Source: Actinomycetota bacterium
GTDB lineage: Bacteria > Actinomycetota > Acidimicrobiia > Acidimicrobiales > Ilumatobacteraceae
Length of the DNA stretch: 43,874 bases
Reading direction: 5' to 3'
Assembly: GCA_026393535.1 (NCBI GenBank)
Contig: JAPKZY010000019.1
Coordinates: forward strand, 1 to 43,874
Made by a program: the position numbers and the translations under genes. The notes below the pieces were generated by a model, which worked only from the letters and a program-made list of their open reading frames with translations, made no database searches and was not told the DNA's origin. Shown here piece after piece: positions 8,209-16,044 of the stretch; position 1 is the stretch's first letter, and every line of letters begins with the position of its first letter.

Positions 8209-8214
8209 TACCGT
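8209..8214 (+). promoter_or_regulatory. -10 box of the ABC ATPase gene, leaderless
   Basis: TACCGT, six bases, then GTG 8221. This decides the start of the ATPase: the frame is open further upstream to 8119, but that extension would run into the divergent kinase gene. Confidence 0.5.
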
Positions 8215-8220
8215 GTCTTC

Positions 8221-9024
8221 GTGCCGAACGACCCTGATATTTCGCCAGTTCTACAAACCAGCATTGTCAGCATTGTCAGAGAGGGCCGTTCCATCCTTGA
8301 TTCGGTATCTCTCTCCATCTCGCCTACTGACAGGTGGGTCATCCTCGGGCCAAATGGTTGCGGCAAGACCACACTGCTTCGTGTTCTGTCGCTGTATCTA
8401 CACCCGTCGTCTGGAGATATTTTTGTACAGGGTCGCGCATTAGGAACATTTGATATTCGTCCTGTACGTCCACGCATCGCATATATGTCAGCATCGCTTG
8501 CTTCTGAGATTCGCCCCGCATTAACAGCTACTCAAGTCGTGATGTCAGCAAAATTTGGCGCACTTGAAACGTGGTGGCACTCGTACTCCGATGAAGACAC
8601 TCAGCGTGCCCTGGAATGTCTTGACCGACTTGGTGTCGCATGGTGCGCAGACCGCGAACTCGGAGCTTTGTCATCAGGCGAGCAACAACGTGTTCTTCTC
8701 GCTCGGGCATTAATGACTGACCCTATTGCCCTACTTCTCGACGAACCGACTGCTCGACTTGACCTCGGTGGGCGCGAGAATCTCATACGTCTATTGCAGA
8801 ACTTTGCGAGCGACAACCCGCAACTACCTTCGGTCGTTGTCACTCATCATGTCGATGAGATTCCTCTCAGCAGCACACACTGTGCACTAATGAGGGATGG
8901 AAAGATCATTGCATCGGGTCAATTGCTCGACACTTTGACTTCAGAGTCGCTTTCTGAGTGTTTCGGAACATCTCTGATTCTCGAGCAAAGAACAAACGGT
9001 CGGTTAACCGCTTACGCCCCGTGA
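8221..9024 (+). CDS. Stand-alone ABC-transporter ATPase, COG1119 (ModF/YlmA) type
   Basis: A 267-residue ATP-binding cassette when started at GTG 8221. Walker A is GPNGCGKTT, the Q-loop region is replaced by IAYMSASLAS, the signature is LSSGEQQR, Walker B is ALLLDEP followed by TARLD, and the switch His is in VVVTHHVDEIP. The combination of 'LGTFDIRPVRPRIAYMS' and the short helical domain with LETWWHS resembles COG1119 proteins, which are widespread in actinobacteria and often lack a partner permease. No membrane protein or solute-binding protein is next to it, so whether it serves a transporter is open. Its last 13 bases overlap the convergent SRPBCC gene. Confidence 0.85.
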   Translation: MPNDPDISPVLQTSIVSIVREGRSILDSVSLSISPTDRWVILGPNGCGKTTLLRVLSLYLHPSSGDIFVQGRALGTFDIRPVRPRIAYMSASLASEIRPALTATQVVMSAKFGALETWWHSYSDEDTQRALECLDRLGVAWCADRELGALSSGEQQRVLLARALMTDPIALLLDEPTARLDLGGRENLIRLLQNFASDNPQLPSVVVTHHVDEIPLSSTHCALMRDGKIIASGQLLDTLTSESLSECFGTSLILEQRTNGRLTAYAP

Positions 9025-9437
9025 ACGACGCGAGCTAATCCAGTTTTTCCCGCCTCAACTTGAGCAGCAAGAACTCTGTCAAGGATGCCCGCAGTCCACA
9101 AAGTACCGCCGTAGGAAAGATCAACTGTCACGACACATCCCGCATCGGTTGTCTGCAGTGCGATGGCCATGGTCCACGGCGAATGTCGCCTCCCATCAAT
9201 CTCATCACGTTCGAATACGATGTGTTGCGAGGTGTTCACAGTGCGTTTCATGCGCAAACGTTTCGACCGAGCAAACACTCCCACCTTTGCACGCAATTCA
9301 ACATTCCACACGCCGTCGCCCACCGCTTCGGCGCCATGAACCATCGGCATCCATTCGACATACCGAGCAAGATCTGCGACATAGGGATGTACGAATGCTG
9401 ACTCTACTGCCAACACCACATCAGATGAATACTGCAT
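9012..9437 (-). CDS. SRPBCC (START-like) family protein
   Basis: A 141-residue protein with the pattern of the polyketide-cyclase/START fold: an opening strand SSDVVLAVESAF, a helix with YVEWMPMV, several antiparallel strands (WNVELRAKVG, RRHSPWTMAIAL, CVVTVDLSYGG), and a closing helix ILDRVLAAQVEAG. These small ligand-binding proteins bind hydrophobic molecules, but no ligand can be assigned. The gene follows the DUF3499 gene by five bases and is probably translated from the same mRNA. Its end overlaps the convergent ATPase gene by 13 bases. Confidence 0.7.
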   Translation of the reverse strand: MQYSSDVVLAVESAFVHPYVADLARYVEWMPMVHGAEAVGDGVWNVELRAKVGVFARSKRLRMKRTVNTSQHIVFERDEIDGRRHSPWTMAIALQTTDAGCVVTVDLSYGGTLWTAGILDRVLAAQVEAGKTGLARVVHGA

Positions 9438-9442
9438 GTGAT

Positions 9443-9886
9443 TTACTCTTCGTCTTTGGGTTCTTGACCAAATGCTCGACCCAGTAATCGACCAAACGTG
9501 GGTTGGTCGTCATCAGGTTTAACCGACTTCGCAAGTCGTGGCGACCACGGAATTGCTTGCGTTTCGTCCGGGTCTGGATTTCCCTCAAAAAGTGACGGGC
9601 GTTCTCGTTCTGGTTTTTTGGCAGAGACACGCTTCGTTCGAGTGACGGGGGGCGGTTGCGGATCATCATCGACGCGGAATAATTTAGGAACAGCATCACG
9701 TCGATCATCAATGGTCCAACCCCTGGGAACACTGAGAGCATTGGCATGACGACGACAGAGGCGACCTGCTAATTCACGTTCGGGAACTGCGCGGTTATCG
9801 ACCCACACCATGAGTTGTGCCTTGTCAATGCCGTATGACACTTCAGCAAGACCTGCACACCCAGGTCTTTCACATAACTTTCGCAC
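9443..9886 (-). CDS. DUF3499-type actinobacterial protein
   Basis: A 147-residue protein that begins MRKLCERPGCAGLAEV and continues to LCRRHANALSVPRGWTIDD. Together the two Cys at the N-terminus, the later Cys and the His make a likely zinc site, and the 'RH...L..PRGW' block is the hallmark of DUF3499, a family confined to actinobacteria and commonly near cell-division or mannose-metabolism genes. The rest is Pro, Asp and Lys rich and looks disordered, ending in an acidic tail. Function unknown. The GTG start is preceded at seven bases by TATCGT. Confidence 0.8.
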   Translation of the reverse strand: MRKLCERPGCAGLAEVSYGIDKAQLMVWVDNRAVPERELAGRLCRRHANALSVPRGWTIDDRRDAVPKLFRVDDDPQPPPVTRTKRVSAKKPERERPSLFEGNPDPDETQAIPWSPRLAKSVKPDDDQPTFGRLLGRAFGQEPKDEE

Positions 9887-9893
9887 TAATCCA

Positions 9894-9899
9894 ACGATA
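9894..9899 (-). promoter_or_regulatory. -10 box of the DUF3499 gene, leaderless
   Basis: Minus-strand TATCGT, seven bases, then GTG 9886. It lies in the 73-base gap after the J-domain gene, so DUF3499 and the SRPBCC gene can be read on their own. Confidence 0.45.
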
Positions 9900-9959
9900 G
9901 TTCCAATTGGTCAGCATCGGGACCATTTCCCTAAGGACCACTAGTACAGAGGTCTGTAG

Positions 9960-10571
9960 TTACCCAGGGACTCCTGGCAATTGCACGCCTGGCACTGGCC
10001 GTGCCGGCAAGACACACACAACACCCATACCTTGACGATCTTTGAACTGCCCCATCTCAAGTGGACATGATCGGTCAATTGCAATCAGCTGCTCCACAAC
10101 GGCATCATGAGGTTGAGTGCAAGAGATTTCCACTGCAGATAGCGATGAGTCGATATTGACACACGACCCAGAAGCCAATAACTGGTCAATCGGACGAGGC
10201 ACACCTGGTGATGTCAAGGCATGAGCTATCAACACCAACACTGCACCAATGACACTGGCAATTACCATTCCACGCCATGGAAACCGCGCGGGGGAATACG
10301 AAATGAAAGTCTCAGTATTACTACCACCACTGCTGACCGATGAAAGTTTCGAAACAACTACTGATGCGTCATATGCGCGACGCAATTCAGGACTGGACAA
10401 TGTTTTCCATGCCAAATTTATTTCAGTCATTCGCTGTGAATCATTCGCTGACTTCTCATTCACATCGGGGTGAATAGCGCGCATCCGTTCTCGATACGCA
10501 CGCCGAATAACGTCGATACTTGCTTCTGCAGATACACCGAGAACTTGGTAGTGCGTTTTCTCAGTACCCAT
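9960..10571 (-). CDS. Membrane-anchored J-domain protein with an extracytoplasmic Cys-rich domain
   Basis: A 203-residue protein in three parts. Residues 5-70 are a DnaJ domain (HYQVLGVSAEASIDVIRRAY, with the HPD tripeptide at 34-36) expected to stimulate DnaK ATPase. Residues 101-119 are one hydrophobic helix preceded by RFPWR, giving a cytosolic N-terminus. Residues 120-203 contain GSCVNI, ISCTQPHDAVVEQL and two further Cys, a pattern like the septum-formation domain of actinobacterial surface proteins (Cys, then Cys-x-x-Pro-His-Asp/Glu). The J domain has no Gly/Phe or zinc-finger region, so it is a class C J protein. ATG 10571 is preferred over 10580 because it begins at the domain. It overlaps the dehydrogenase stop by 11 bases. 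Confidence 0.82.
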   Translation of the reverse strand: MGTEKTHYQVLGVSAEASIDVIRRAYRERMRAIHPDVNEKSANDSQRMTEINLAWKTLSSPELRRAYDASVVVSKLSSVSSGGSNTETFISYSPARFPWRGMVIASVIGAVLVLIAHALTSPGVPRPIDQLLASGSCVNIDSSLSAVEISCTQPHDAVVEQLIAIDRSCPLEMGQFKDRQGMGVVCVLPARPVPGVQLPGVPG

Positions 10572-11484
10572 GACGCACATCTACGAGACCAATGAGGGGC
10601 TCACCGTTTATGAACCGTTTGACATTCTCCGTAATGCGCGCAGACAACAATGGCACCGCCATCTCCGGCGTGTTTCCTACGTGGGGCGTGATGATGCAAT
10701 TTGGAAGCGACCACAACGGGTGGTTCTCAGGTAACGGCTCAGGGTCTGTTACATCGAGAGCTGCTCCCCCAATCACATTATTTTCCAATGCCCATACCAA
10801 GTCATCTGTGACGATATGCCCACCACGCGCAACATTGATGAGCCACGCATGTGGTTCCATCACTTCAAGTTCAGGTTTTCCAATCAATCCAACAGTCTCT
10901 GATGTCAGCGACAGCGCCAAGAACACAACGTCAGCACCCACCAATGTATCAACCAAATTTTCTTGCCCCACAACAGTGTCCACGCCATCAAGATCTTCCA
11001 CTGTTCTGCGCACCACAGTGATGCTGCAATGAAACGGCGTGAGTAACCGAACCAAAGACTCAGTAATTCCACCTCCACCAACAATGGTGACTGCAGCTCC
11101 CAACAAGTTCCGGCCAGCGGGACCAGTCCATTGCGATGCACGTGAATAGCCTGCAACGTGTCGCATACCTGCAAGAGCCAAAGCCAAAGCATGTTCGGCG
11201 ACTGGCTCGGCATAGACGCCCTTGCCACATGTCCAGATGCGATCATCATCGAGTATGGGAACAAAGTTCTCGATTCCTGCAAACGGAACTTGCACCCACT
11301 CAAGATGACCATGCGCGTCGAGGATTTCACGCAAGCCAGATGCATTTCGAGCTGCACTCCACACAATTGCCGAAGCATCGGCCGGTTCGACAATGTGTCC
11401 ACCACCAGCAATCACAGCATCGCGCACCCACTCAGGTGACGTGGGTGGCTGAACTGCTATTGCGCGACTACTCGGAGGTTCCAT
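10561..11484 (-). CDS. D-isomer-specific 2-hydroxyacid dehydrogenase family protein
   Basis: NAD(P)-dependent oxidoreductase of 307 residues. The catalytic Arg is in NVARGGHIV, the Glu in DVTDPEPLP, and the His in ITPHVGNTPEM, all in the usual order. The nucleotide-binding loop reads VGGGGITESL, in which the third Gly of the usual GxGxxG is Thr. The short N-terminal domain places it among glyoxylate/hydroxypyruvate reductase-like members, substrate unknown. It follows the permease gene by 17 bases and may be transcribed with the polyamine transporter, though nothing ties its chemistry to polyamines. Confidence 0.85.
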   Translation of the reverse strand: MEPPSSRAIAVQPPTSPEWVRDAVIAGGGHIVEPADASAIVWSAARNASGLREILDAHGHLEWVQVPFAGIENFVPILDDDRIWTCGKGVYAEPVAEHALALALAGMRHVAGYSRASQWTGPAGRNLLGAAVTIVGGGGITESLVRLLTPFHCSITVVRRTVEDLDGVDTVVGQENLVDTLVGADVVFLALSLTSETVGLIGKPELEVMEPHAWLINVARGGHIVTDDLVWALENNVIGGAALDVTDPEPLPENHPLWSLPNCIITPHVGNTPEMAVPLLSARITENVKRFINGEPLIGLVDVRHGY

Positions 11485-11501
11485 ATGGGTGTAACGCTAC
11501 G

Positions 11502-13532
11502 TCAACTACCCGCAAGAGTCGCAGCGATTTCGCTTGACGAACTACCGGACCTGCGCAAGACAACTGTTACGAACCACAGTGCACCCAAAGTCACACAGAA
11601 CAGAATTACTGCCCCTACTCCCCAGAATGGCTTGATGGTGCTACGAGTTGCACCAAGCAGTGCCACTGGGAATGTCGTGGAACCGGCCTCACTGATCAGG
11701 GTTGAGATAACTGCGTTATCGAGACACAAAGTAAACGACAACAATCCACCAGCAATGAGAGCTGACGAAATCAGTGGCAGTGTGATTTGTCGGAACGCAC
11801 GAGCAGGTGGAGCTCCCAAGTCAGCCGCAGCTTCTTCAAGTGCTTCGTCAAGCCCGGCTAGTCGGGCGCGAACAATCAGTGTGACAACAGCACTGGCATA
11901 CAGCGACTGACCTACCCACAATTTGTTCATGCCTCCGTTAAAGGGACCCCAACCGTGTTTGAACGGGTAACCGATGACTGGGAAATCAGCGACCCGTGGG
12001 AACCATGTGGCCAGCGCAATGGCATCCATGATTTCAGGTGTCACGAGAATAAGGAACACTGTTGCCATAAAGACTTTGGTCCATACACCAGGGCGTCGCG
12101 CTAGTGCTACACCTGCAAACCCTCCGAGAACGACAGCCAAAATAGTCGCGCCAAACGCTGCAATGAATGAGTTGCGAATGGCATCACCAATGCTTGCGAA
12201 ATCGAAAACGGTTTCATACCAATTAGTCGACATTCCATTGATGACAAACGCCAGCAAGAACGCAACTGGACCTGACCAATTTAAGAGGCGACGAGAGATC
12301 TTTGTCGTGCGCATCAACACGGTGCGAGCAACAACAGCAATAACAAAAAGTGCTGTAAAACGAGCCAACACTGCCCAAGCAACCGAACCATCAAACAGTT
12401 CATCCCACCACTTCACTCCGGCATTGCCTGACCAAATAGTGAAAGAACTTCCACCGTTAAACGAGTGGAACACCACGAGCAGAATAGGGATAAACAAAAA
12501 CACCAAGACGAGCACTGTCCACGCACTCAACGCGATCGGCAAGACGTCGAAGTTGAACAACCTTGCCTTTCCTTCGCGTGTACGACTAACAGAACGTTCA
12601 TGAAACAAATGTTTGATTCGAGTCGAAATTGAAGTTGGGTGTTTTAGGACCCACGTGATCAGCCACACAATGCCTGCACCCACAATCATGGAAAGCAACA
12701 CTGCGCCAATCATCAGAATTGCCATTGCCGAACCAAGCGGCCAGTTTTGAGCGCCGCTGAATTGTGATGCGATCATCGAACCGATCATGTTTCCTTTTGC
12801 GCCACCAAGAACAGTGGCCGTGACGTAATCACCACACATCGGTATGAACGTCAACAGAACACCGGCAATGATTCCTGGACCAGCCAACGGCAACGTGACA
12901 CCAAAGAATGTAGCTACTCGTCCGGCACCTAAGTCTTTGCTCGCTTCACGCATACGAATATCAATTCGATCAAGCGCCACGAACAACGGCAAGATCATGA
13001 AACCGAGATAGTTGTAAATGATGGCCACTTGCACAGCAAGAGGAGTCTCAAGGATTTGAATTCCTTGCGTACCGATCCAACCCATGTCGACCAGCCACTT
13101 CGAAAAGAAGCCGTTCGGCGCGAGCGGAATACGCCAAGCAACAGTGCGAATCAGGAAGCTAGTGAAGCTAGGGACCACCACTAAAGCAAGAATGATCGCT
13201 TTCCATTTTTCTGGCACTTTGAACGCAGCAAAATACGCAACTGGCAAACCAATAACCAAACACCCGATTGTCGCGATGGTTGATATTCGTAATGTTGACT
13301 TGAAAACCTTAAAAAAGGTCTCGTCAAAAACGTTTGAATAATTAGCTCCTGATAAATGGCCGTAGTCAACGGGAATTAACTTCGAGCCATCTTTTGCAGC
13401 AAAGCTGTAGACAACAATAAATGCAATCGGTACAGCAAAAAACAGCAGGTACCAGATAATCGACGGTAAGGCGAGTGCGAACTTAGGAGCTCGCAGCCGT
13501 TTGCGATGGGAGGTTGCGACCGGTGCGGTCAC
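11502..13532 (-). CDS. Fused polyamine ABC permease (PotB-PotC in one chain)
   Basis: A 676-residue membrane protein that joins both permease subunits of a spermidine/putrescine importer. The PotB half spans about 1-295 and has its EAA coupling loop at 196-215 (EASKDLGAGRV...LPLAGP). The PotC half spans about 330-665 with a second EAA loop at 566-586 (EEAAADLGAPP...LPLISS). A basic linker (302-325) joins them. The PotC half carries about 50 extra residues (385-435) with two hydrophobic stretches, flanked by two similar motifs: KWWDELFDGS at 374-383 and NWYETVFDFAS at 437-447. Start is GTG, five bases after the potD stop. Confidence 0.9.
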   Translation of the reverse strand: MTAPVATSHRKRLRAPKFALALPSIIWYLLFFAVPIAFIVVYSFAAKDGSKLIPVDYGHLSGANYSNVFDETFFKVFKSTLRISTIATIGCLVIGLPVAYFAAFKVPEKWKAIILALVVVPSFTSFLIRTVAWRIPLAPNGFFSKWLVDMGWIGTQGIQILETPLAVQVAIIYNYLGFMILPLFVALDRIDIRMREASKDLGAGRVATFFGVTLPLAGPGIIAGVLLTFIPMCGDYVTATVLGGAKGNMIGSMIASQFSGAQNWPLGSAMAILMIGAVLLSMIVGAGIVWLITWVLKHPTSISTRIKHLFHERSVSRTREGKARLFNFDVLPIALSAWTVLVLVFLFIPILLVVFHSFNGGSSFTIWSGNAGVKWWDELFDGSVAWAVLARFTALFVIAVVARTVLMRTTKISRRLLNWSGPVAFLLAFVINGMSTNWYETVFDFASIGDAIRNSFIAAFGATILAVVLGGFAGVALARRPGVWTKVFMATVFLILVTPEIMDAIALATWFPRVADFPVIGYPFKHGWGPFNGGMNKLWVGQSLYASAVVTLIVRARLAGLDEALEEAAADLGAPPARAFRQITLPLISSALIAGGLLSFTLCLDNAVISTLISEAGSTTFPVALLGATRSTIKPFWGVGAVILFCVTLGALWFVTVVLRRSGSSSSEIAATLAGS

Positions 13533-13537
13533 CCTTA

Positions 13538-14767
13538 TCAGGCTCCGGCCTTGGCTTTTGCTTTATTCAAGATGTCGACCAAGCGGTCAATTGAAGTATT
13601 CAAGATTTGCGTATGCATGGTCTTTACTTCTTCTGGCTTGAAGAAAATCATGTCGCCATCCACAAGATCTGGAGCCAACTCAGAGATGAGTTGTTCCATG
13701 TTCTTCATTCCTGTGTTGTAGCCGTGGTACGACAAGTCCGTAACGGAGTTCTCAGGTATCAGAATCCAGTTGATCCATGAATGCGCAGCCTCGATGTTCG
13801 GAGATCCGGCAGCAATACAGAACGTATCCATGAACAATTCAGTGTCGGGAGCGCCAAGGACCCAGCGCCAATTTTCTGGCGTGCCGCCTGCATCTTTAAT
13901 GCGAACATATGCCTGACGTGCGTCGCCATTCCATGCCATGGCCAAGGTATAGGCACCTTCAGCAAGCTTGGTACTTGGATAGCTGTCGAATGCCTTGATG
14001 TGTGGAGCAAGCTCGTCAACGAGGAACTTCTCAGCTGCGTCAAGCGATGCTTTGTCTTCAGTGTTCCAGTCAATGCCGTTGGCCCAAAAATATGGGCCTG
14101 CGTAGTTGGGTGCTGCATCAATAACTGAGCACTGACCACTTGCTTCACCCATGCATGCATCGAGGAAGTCTTGCCACGTATTGAGCTCTTTTTTGATCTT
14201 GGTGGTGTCGTAGAAGAAACCAGTCGTGCCCCAGTTCTTACATACTGAGTATTCGTTGTTCTTGTCCCATGATTGACTGAGGAAGGCAGGGTCAACATTG
14301 ACCATGTTTGGAAGAAGAGCCTTGTCGAACTTCTCAATGAGACCCTTTTGGATCATTTGAACGATGTACGGACCAGTTGGAACAACAATGTCGAATCCGC
14401 TGCTCTTTCCGCCGCCTGCTGACAACTTGGTGATGAGATCTTCGTTGCTACCGAAATAGTCAACTTTCATCTTTACGCCGAGACTTGATTCAGCAAATGA
14501 TCCAACAAGCGCTGGGTCGTCGTAGTCGCCCCATGTGTACATCGCCAATGTGCCTGAGCTCTTATTGATAACGCGGCTCCAGTCACCTGACGCTTCTTTA
14601 GCTCCGCCAGCTGCTGCTGTTGTGTCAGGTGAAGCAGAATCTGATCCGCCACATGCCATCAACACCACTGCCATACCGGCAGTTGCGGTACCCGCCTTGA
14701 TAAATGCACGACGATTTAGTTTTTCGCGAAAGCTATCTGGGGCAAGAATTCGAAGTTCCTGTGTCAT
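13538..14767 (-). CDS. potD: Spermidine/putrescine-binding lipoprotein PotD
   Basis: The extracytoplasmic substrate-binding protein of the importer, 409 residues. The N-terminus has a Tat-like NRRAFIKAG, a hydrophobic stretch and a lipobox VLMAC, so it is exported folded and anchored by lipid at Cys39 or so, followed by a Ser/Thr/Ala/Gly-rich linker. The mature domain starts with GTLAMYTWGDYDDPALV and has FDIVVPTGPYIVQMIQKGLIEKF in two parts, both typical of the PotD/PotF family. Substrate (putrescine or spermidine) cannot be fixed by sequence alone, but the neighbours favour putrescine. An AAGGAGA Shine-Dalgarno lies about seven bases before the ATG, one of the few strong ones in the window. 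Confidence 0.92.
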   Translation of the reverse strand: MTQELRILAPDSFREKLNRRAFIKAGTATAGMAVVLMACGGSDSASPDTTAAAGGAKEASGDWSRVINKSSGTLAMYTWGDYDDPALVGSFAESSLGVKMKVDYFGSNEDLITKLSAGGGKSSGFDIVVPTGPYIVQMIQKGLIEKFDKALLPNMVNVDPAFLSQSWDKNNEYSVCKNWGTTGFFYDTTKIKKELNTWQDFLDACMGEASGQCSVIDAAPNYAGPYFWANGIDWNTEDKASLDAAEKFLVDELAPHIKAFDSYPSTKLAEGAYTLAMAWNGDARQAYVRIKDAGGTPENWRWVLGAPDTELFMDTFCIAAGSPNIEAAHSWINWILIPENSVTDLSYHGYNTGMKNMEQLISELAPDLVDGDMIFFKPEEVKTMHTQILNTSIDRLVDILNKAKAKAGA

Positions 14768-14847
14768 GTGATTTCTCCTTGGTGTTTAGTTGTTAGAGAT
14801 TCGTTACTAGGGACAACCTAGTCCGTGGACTGGCGTTGCCTGGCGGT

Positions 14848-15957
14848 CTAGTCGTTGTGAGGTTCTGCCATAACTACCCCGGCTTGACGGGCCGAGAACA
14901 GATACACCTCTTCGGGCGCCCACGAGCACCACACCGAATCACCCAAGGCTGGGCGGTTCGCATTAGTACGAGGCGACATGACAATGAGGTCGCGGTCTCC
15001 TGCCGTCACCACGTACTGCAACACATCACCGAAATGAGAGATGCCCGAGACCGTTGCCTGCACCACATTGTGCGCTTGTTGCGGACGTTCTGATGTCAGC
15101 ACCATGCACTCTGGGCGAACTGCTGACAACGTGTCTTCACCATTGGGAACGTCTTCTTCTGGGCGTGACGCAATAAACACAGTGCCGTCATCTGCAATGG
15201 CACCATCTTCAGTAGCGACGCCGGTCCAGAAATTATTACGACCAATGAACCCCGCCACGAATGCTGACGATGGATGCTCATAGACAGTTTCGGGGTCACC
15301 GAGTTGTTCAATGTGGCCGTCGAGCATGATTGCGATGCGATCCGACATGGACATTGCTTCTTCTTGGTCGTGAGTCACAAAAACAAATGTGATTCCGAGA
15401 CGACTCTGCAGAAGCTTTAACTCGATCTGCATCTCTTCACGCAATTTGCGGTCAAGAGCGCCGAGTGGTTCGTCGAGAAGTAAAACGCTGGGGCGATTCA
15501 CCAGTGCGCGAGCAACAGCGACTCGCTGCTGCTGGCCACCAGACATTTGACGAGGCTGACGCTCAGCAAGTTTTGACATCTGCACCATGTCAAGAGCCTC
15601 AGCAACACGAGTTGCGACTTCACTCTTCGGTGTGCCTGATTGCTTCAGCCCATATGCCACGTTTTCAGCAACAGTCATGTGTGGAAACAACGCGTAATGC
15701 TGGAACACAGTGTTGACTTCTCGCTTGTAAGGCGGAACATGTTGCACTTCTAAACCGTTGATGCGGATATGACCAGAGTCCGGTTGTTCAAAACCAGCCA
15801 GCATGCGCAACGTTGTGGTCTTGCCACAACCGCTAGGACCTAACAGCGACAAAAATTCGCCTGGATGAACGGAGAGATTCATAGAATCGACTGCCACCAT
15901 GTCGCCGTATTTCTTCGTCACATTGACGAGTTCTACTGATCCGCGCTCATCTGCCAC
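14848..15957 (-). CDS. potA: Spermidine/putrescine ABC transporter ATPase PotA
   Basis: Cytosolic ATPase that powers the importer, 369 residues. Walker A LGPSGCGKTT, Q-loop VFQHYALFPHM, signature MSGGQQQRVA, Walker B VLLLDEPLGALD and switch FVTHDQEEA are all intact; the C-terminal third is a TOBE regulatory domain. GTG start preceded by the strong Shine-Dalgarno GGGGAGG. First gene of potA-potD-potBC (80 and 5 bases apart). It is divergent from the aminotransferase gene across 87 bases. Confidence 0.95.
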   Translation of the reverse strand: MADERGSVELVNVTKKYGDMVAVDSMNLSVHPGEFLSLLGPSGCGKTTTLRMLAGFEQPDSGHIRINGLEVQHVPPYKREVNTVFQHYALFPHMTVAENVAYGLKQSGTPKSEVATRVAEALDMVQMSKLAERQPRQMSGGQQQRVAVARALVNRPSVLLLDEPLGALDRKLREEMQIELKLLQSRLGITFVFVTHDQEEAMSMSDRIAIMLDGHIEQLGDPETVYEHPSSAFVAGFIGRNNFWTGVATEDGAIADDGTVFIASRPEEDVPNGEDTLSAVRPECMVLTSERPQQAHNVVQATVSGISHFGDVLQYVVTAGDRDLIVMSPRTNANRPALGDSVWCSWAPEEVYLFSARQAGVVMAEPHND

Positions 15958-15984
15958 TGGACCTCCCCTTTACTGTCGTTTCAA

Positions 15985-16012
15985 ATCATAGACATCTTCT
16001 AACGATGTTGAA
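15985..16012 (-). promoter_or_regulatory. Candidate promoter of potA
   Basis: Minus-strand -35-like TTCAAC (16007-16012), spacer of 16, and -10 TATGAT (15985-15990), followed by a short leader with the GGGGAGG ribosome site. The region overlaps the upstream part of the divergent aminotransferase promoter, which allows both directions to be controlled at one place. Confidence 0.4.
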
Positions 16013-16032
16013 GGAATCACGAGACCGCAACC

Positions 16033-16038
16033 TAGTGT
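16033..16038 (+). promoter_or_regulatory. -10 box of the aminotransferase gene, leaderless
   Basis: TAGTGT, six bases (TCATAC), then ATG 16045. The predicted transcription start is the A of the ATG. Confidence 0.5.
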
Positions 16039-16044
16039 TCATAC

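Noticed and set aside
8119-8220. Longer start for the ABC ATPase
   Set aside because: It would overlap the divergent kinase gene by 68 bases and adds a Cys-rich stretch unlike ABC proteins; GTG 8221 has a leaderless box.
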